Origin: Pseudomonas lutea
GTDB taxonomy: Bacteria; Pseudomonadota; Gammaproteobacteria; Pseudomonadales; Pseudomonadaceae
DNA length: 64,000 nt
Reading direction: 5' to 3'
NCBI RefSeq assembly: GCF_000759445.1
Contig: NZ_JRMB01000001.1
Coordinates: forward strand, 1,364,001 to 1,428,000
Under the pieces are notes generated by a model. The model was not told the DNA's origin and did no database searches. It saw nothing but the letters and a program-made list of their open reading frames with translations. Shown here piece after piece: positions 62,520 to 64,000 of the stretch; positions within the stretch are counted from its first letter, which is position 1; every line of letters begins with the position of its first letter. A program made the position numbers and the translations under genes.

Positions 62520-62953
62520 GCTCCGTCTTGCCCGTCCCTTGGCGGTGCAATCGCTGCCACAGCTTCGATTTCAATCATCATGCCGTCCAGCGCCAGCCGG
62601 GGCACCGGGATCAGGGTGCAGACCGGCTTGTTGCAGCCTGCCCATGCCCGGTCCGCTTGCTCCACCCAGATTCGCAGCCGCTGCTCGGAGTGGTCGGCAA
62701 TCAGTAGCGTTAATTTGAAGACGTCGCGAAGATCGGCACCTTTCGACTGCAGGGCTGTTCGTACATTGGCAATCGCTTGCGCTGCCTGCTCGGCGAACAC
62801 GCTAGACAACTCACCGCGAGGATCTTCCCCACCCTGCCCCGCGACGAACAACCATCGGGCGCCTGGCTGCACATCCGCGAGTTGGGAATAGGCGTTTGGA
62901 GTGGGATCGTACAAGCCAGCGGGGTTAAGCAAGTCAAAAGTTGAAGAAGTCAT
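62516..62953 (-). CDS. RidA/YjgF-family protein
   Basis: A 145-residue protein of the RidA superfamily, which deaminates reactive enamine/imine intermediates. The fold shows FVAGQGGEDPRGEL, AIANVRTALQSKGADLRDVF, KLTLL and a C-terminal PVPRLALDGMMIEIEAVAAI, with the Arg that corresponds to R105 of RidA. Subfamily and activity cannot be assigned. The stop codon TAG falls in the GCTCCTAC end of a truncated REP. It begins 78 bases before the end of the DUF2252 gene. Confidence 0.85.
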   Translation of the reverse strand: MTSSTFDLLNPAGLYDPTPNAYSQLADVQPGARWLFVAGQGGEDPRGELSSVFAEQAAQAIANVRTALQSKGADLRDVFKLTLLIADHSEQRLRIWVEQADRAWAGCNKPVCTLIPVPRLALDGMMIEIEAVAAIAPPRDGQDGA

Positions 62954-63031
62954 GAGCCGTTCCTGAACGTGTGGACGTCCAGTCTCGAACCTCCACCTAG
63001 ATGGAGGTCAAGGGACACGCTCGGCAGTGCA

Positions 63032-64000
63032 TCAATTTTCCAGCGCATACCGCCGGCAATGCTCCAGATAGCCCTGCTCATGACTGCCCACCAGACTCAC
63101 GACGTTGCTCCACAGCCACGACGGCGCGTCCAGCGTCTGCGAGCGATTGAGCTGCAATTCACGCATCCATGACGAGCGTGTGGCGAGGTCCATCTGGCGG
63201 GCATGGGCCAGACCCACGACCCGGGCCAGGTAACCGGCCGCTTTCATGGCTTCGCGCTCACTCAGCTGATCGAGCTCAAGCTTCATGTCCTGGGGCAGCA
63301 GCTCGCGCACGAAGAAACCATGATCCAGCATGCGCGTGGCGATCATGCGGTTGCCCAACCCCGGCGACAGGTGCCTGGCGCCTTCGACCACACGTTTGCC
63401 ATTGTCCCGGGGCATTCCTGCACGCGGCGTGCGCGGGGCAGCGGCGGCGACGGCCTCCTTGATGTCGAGCAGGCAATACTCCTGATCTTCGTCGTCACCC
63501 ACGCTCAACAGCACCGCGTAACGCAGCAGGCCCAGCGAACTGCAACCCTTCACCCAGTACGCGCAATCGAGCATCTCGACGCGATCGTCTTTCGACCGGC
63601 CTTTGAGCGACGTCACCAGCGCATGAATCTCCGGCGTCAGGCACAGCGTCTTCAAGGCGTCACGCTCGGCGCGGGACAGCGACCAGAAATGCTTGCCCAG
63701 CGGGATGGTCGGGCGGGTGTCTTCGATGCGCTCCTGAGCCAGGTGCTTCCAGGTCCGTTGCACCGCGCTGCGCATGCCGGCCTTGACCTGCGCCGGACGC
63801 GCGGGTTCCTCATCCTCACCACTCTCGAACGCCAGCTCATACCCCTGCATCATTTCTTCGAGCATTCGGGCGGTGGCGACGCCAGGCAGATCGGAGCCCC
63901 GGGCAGCGGTGGCCAATGACAGCGCCAGCCGCACCAGGTCATGGGCGGGATTGCCGATCACCGTCTGGTCAAGGTCGCGGATGTGAATATCGATGCGCCC
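63032..64000 (-). CDS. DUF2252-domain protein, partial
   Basis: The C-terminal 322 residues are visible; the frame is open to the window edge. The fragment begins GRIDIHIRDLDQTVIGNPAH, then DLVRLALSLATAARGS, the DFDEt-like motif that marks DUF2252, a family related to phosphotransferase/kinase folds. Other typical parts are DRVEMLDCAYWVKGCSSLGLL, DIKEAVAAAAPR, GKRVVEGARHLSPGLGNRMI and VVGLAHARQMD. Function is unknown. An internal GTG at 63961 is not the start, because conserved sequence continues upstream of it. Confidence 0.85.
   Translation of the reverse strand, partial: GRIDIHIRDLDQTVIGNPAHDLVRLALSLATAARGSDLPGVATARMLEEMMQGYELAFESGEDEEPARPAQVKAGMRSAVQRTWKHLAQERIEDTRPTIPLGKHFWSLSRAERDALKTLCLTPEIHALVTSLKGRSKDDRVEMLDCAYWVKGCSSLGLLRYAVLLSVGDDEDQEYCLLDIKEAVAAAAPRTPRAGMPRDNGKRVVEGARHLSPGLGNRMIATRMLDHGFFVRELLPQDMKLELDQLSEREAMKAAGYLARVVGLAHARQMDLATRSSWMRELQLNRSQTLDAPSWLWSNVVSLVGSHEQGYLEHCRRYALEN

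Noticed and set aside
62022..62891. 289-codon plus-strand frame
   Set aside because: It runs through the REP array and over the RidA gene in antisense; its peptide consists of repeat translation.
1..64000. tRNA or rRNA genes
   Set aside because: No TTCGA-type T-loop with a matching acceptor stem and no rRNA signature was noticed on either strand by eye; a covariance search was not possible.

Overview
The window looks like a chromosomal segment of a Pseudomonas species. The evidence is the ahpCF, gor and galU set, the short-form gnd with zwf, the trehalose/glycogen operon glgA-treZ-malQ-treY-glgX, the membrane PQQ glucose dehydrogenase, many short lipoproteins of Pseudomonas type, and abundant REP/BIME repeats of the GTAGGACCGGCTTCAGCCGGG and TGTAGGAGCGCGCTTGCCCGCGA types. 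It also carries a complete zeaxanthin-glucoside carotenoid locus, so a yellow-pigmented plant- or insect-associated species is likely (inference). No tRNA, rRNA or CRISPR array was seen.

Layout. 1-5.8 kb: oxidative stress and redox genes (ahpF, partial, and ahpC), a hybrid histidine kinase, glutathione reductase and galU, all on the minus strand. 6-8.7 kb: small proteins, two lipoproteins, a DUF1883 protein and alkB. 8.9-9.5 kb: non-coding repeats, including an 11-bp minisatellite of 14 units. 9.5-14.7 kb: the minus-strand operon gnd-zwf-HAD phosphatase-GH15 glucosidase. 15-19 kb: a phosphoethanolamine transferase and a TerC/CBS/CorC protein. 19.3-20.7 kb: an IS110/IS1111-family element that appears to sit inside a REP sequence. 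21.9-33.1 kb: the glycogen/trehalose operon. 33.8-42 kb: small hypothetical proteins, TauE, cupin, tam, a divergent GH3 protein, a lipoprotein, a PfpI-like protein, a glycosyltransferase and mntH. 42.1-43.7 kb: a BIME array, then a PCuAC and SCO1 copper pair. 44.2-46.6 kb: an overlapping trio of acyl-CoA dehydrogenase-like, PIG-L deacetylase and NodS-like methyltransferase genes. 48.4-50.8 kb: gcd. 52.5-53.4 kb: a large REP array. 53.5-61 kb: the crt locus. 61.7-62.5 kb: another REP array. 62.5-64 kb: RidA and a DUF2252 protein cut by the window edge.

How the genes work together. GlgA extends alpha-glucan, GlgX and MalQ trim and rearrange it, and TreY and TreZ turn chain ends into trehalose. 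Gcd, Zwf and Gnd carry periplasmic and cytoplasmic glucose oxidation. Idi and CrtE supply GGPP, CrtB and CrtI make lycopene, CrtY makes beta-carotene, CrtZ makes zeaxanthin and CrtX glucosylates it. idi-crtX-crtY-crtI-crtB are coupled by 4-base overlaps. crtE diverges from idi across a promoter with two TGTACA boxes that resemble the operators of light-sensing MerR regulators (LitR/CarH).

The signals most worth following are: the TGTACA pair in the crtE/idi promoter; the IS element with three copies of one 11-12-bp arm and a downstream guide-RNA candidate matching the target junction; a GH3 protein that has lost the family's catalytic Asp-Ser-His site, together with a helically phased repeat array over its promoter; an RBS-masking nested hairpin before the PfpI-like gene; and the uncharacterised dehydrogenase/deacetylase/methyltransferase trio.
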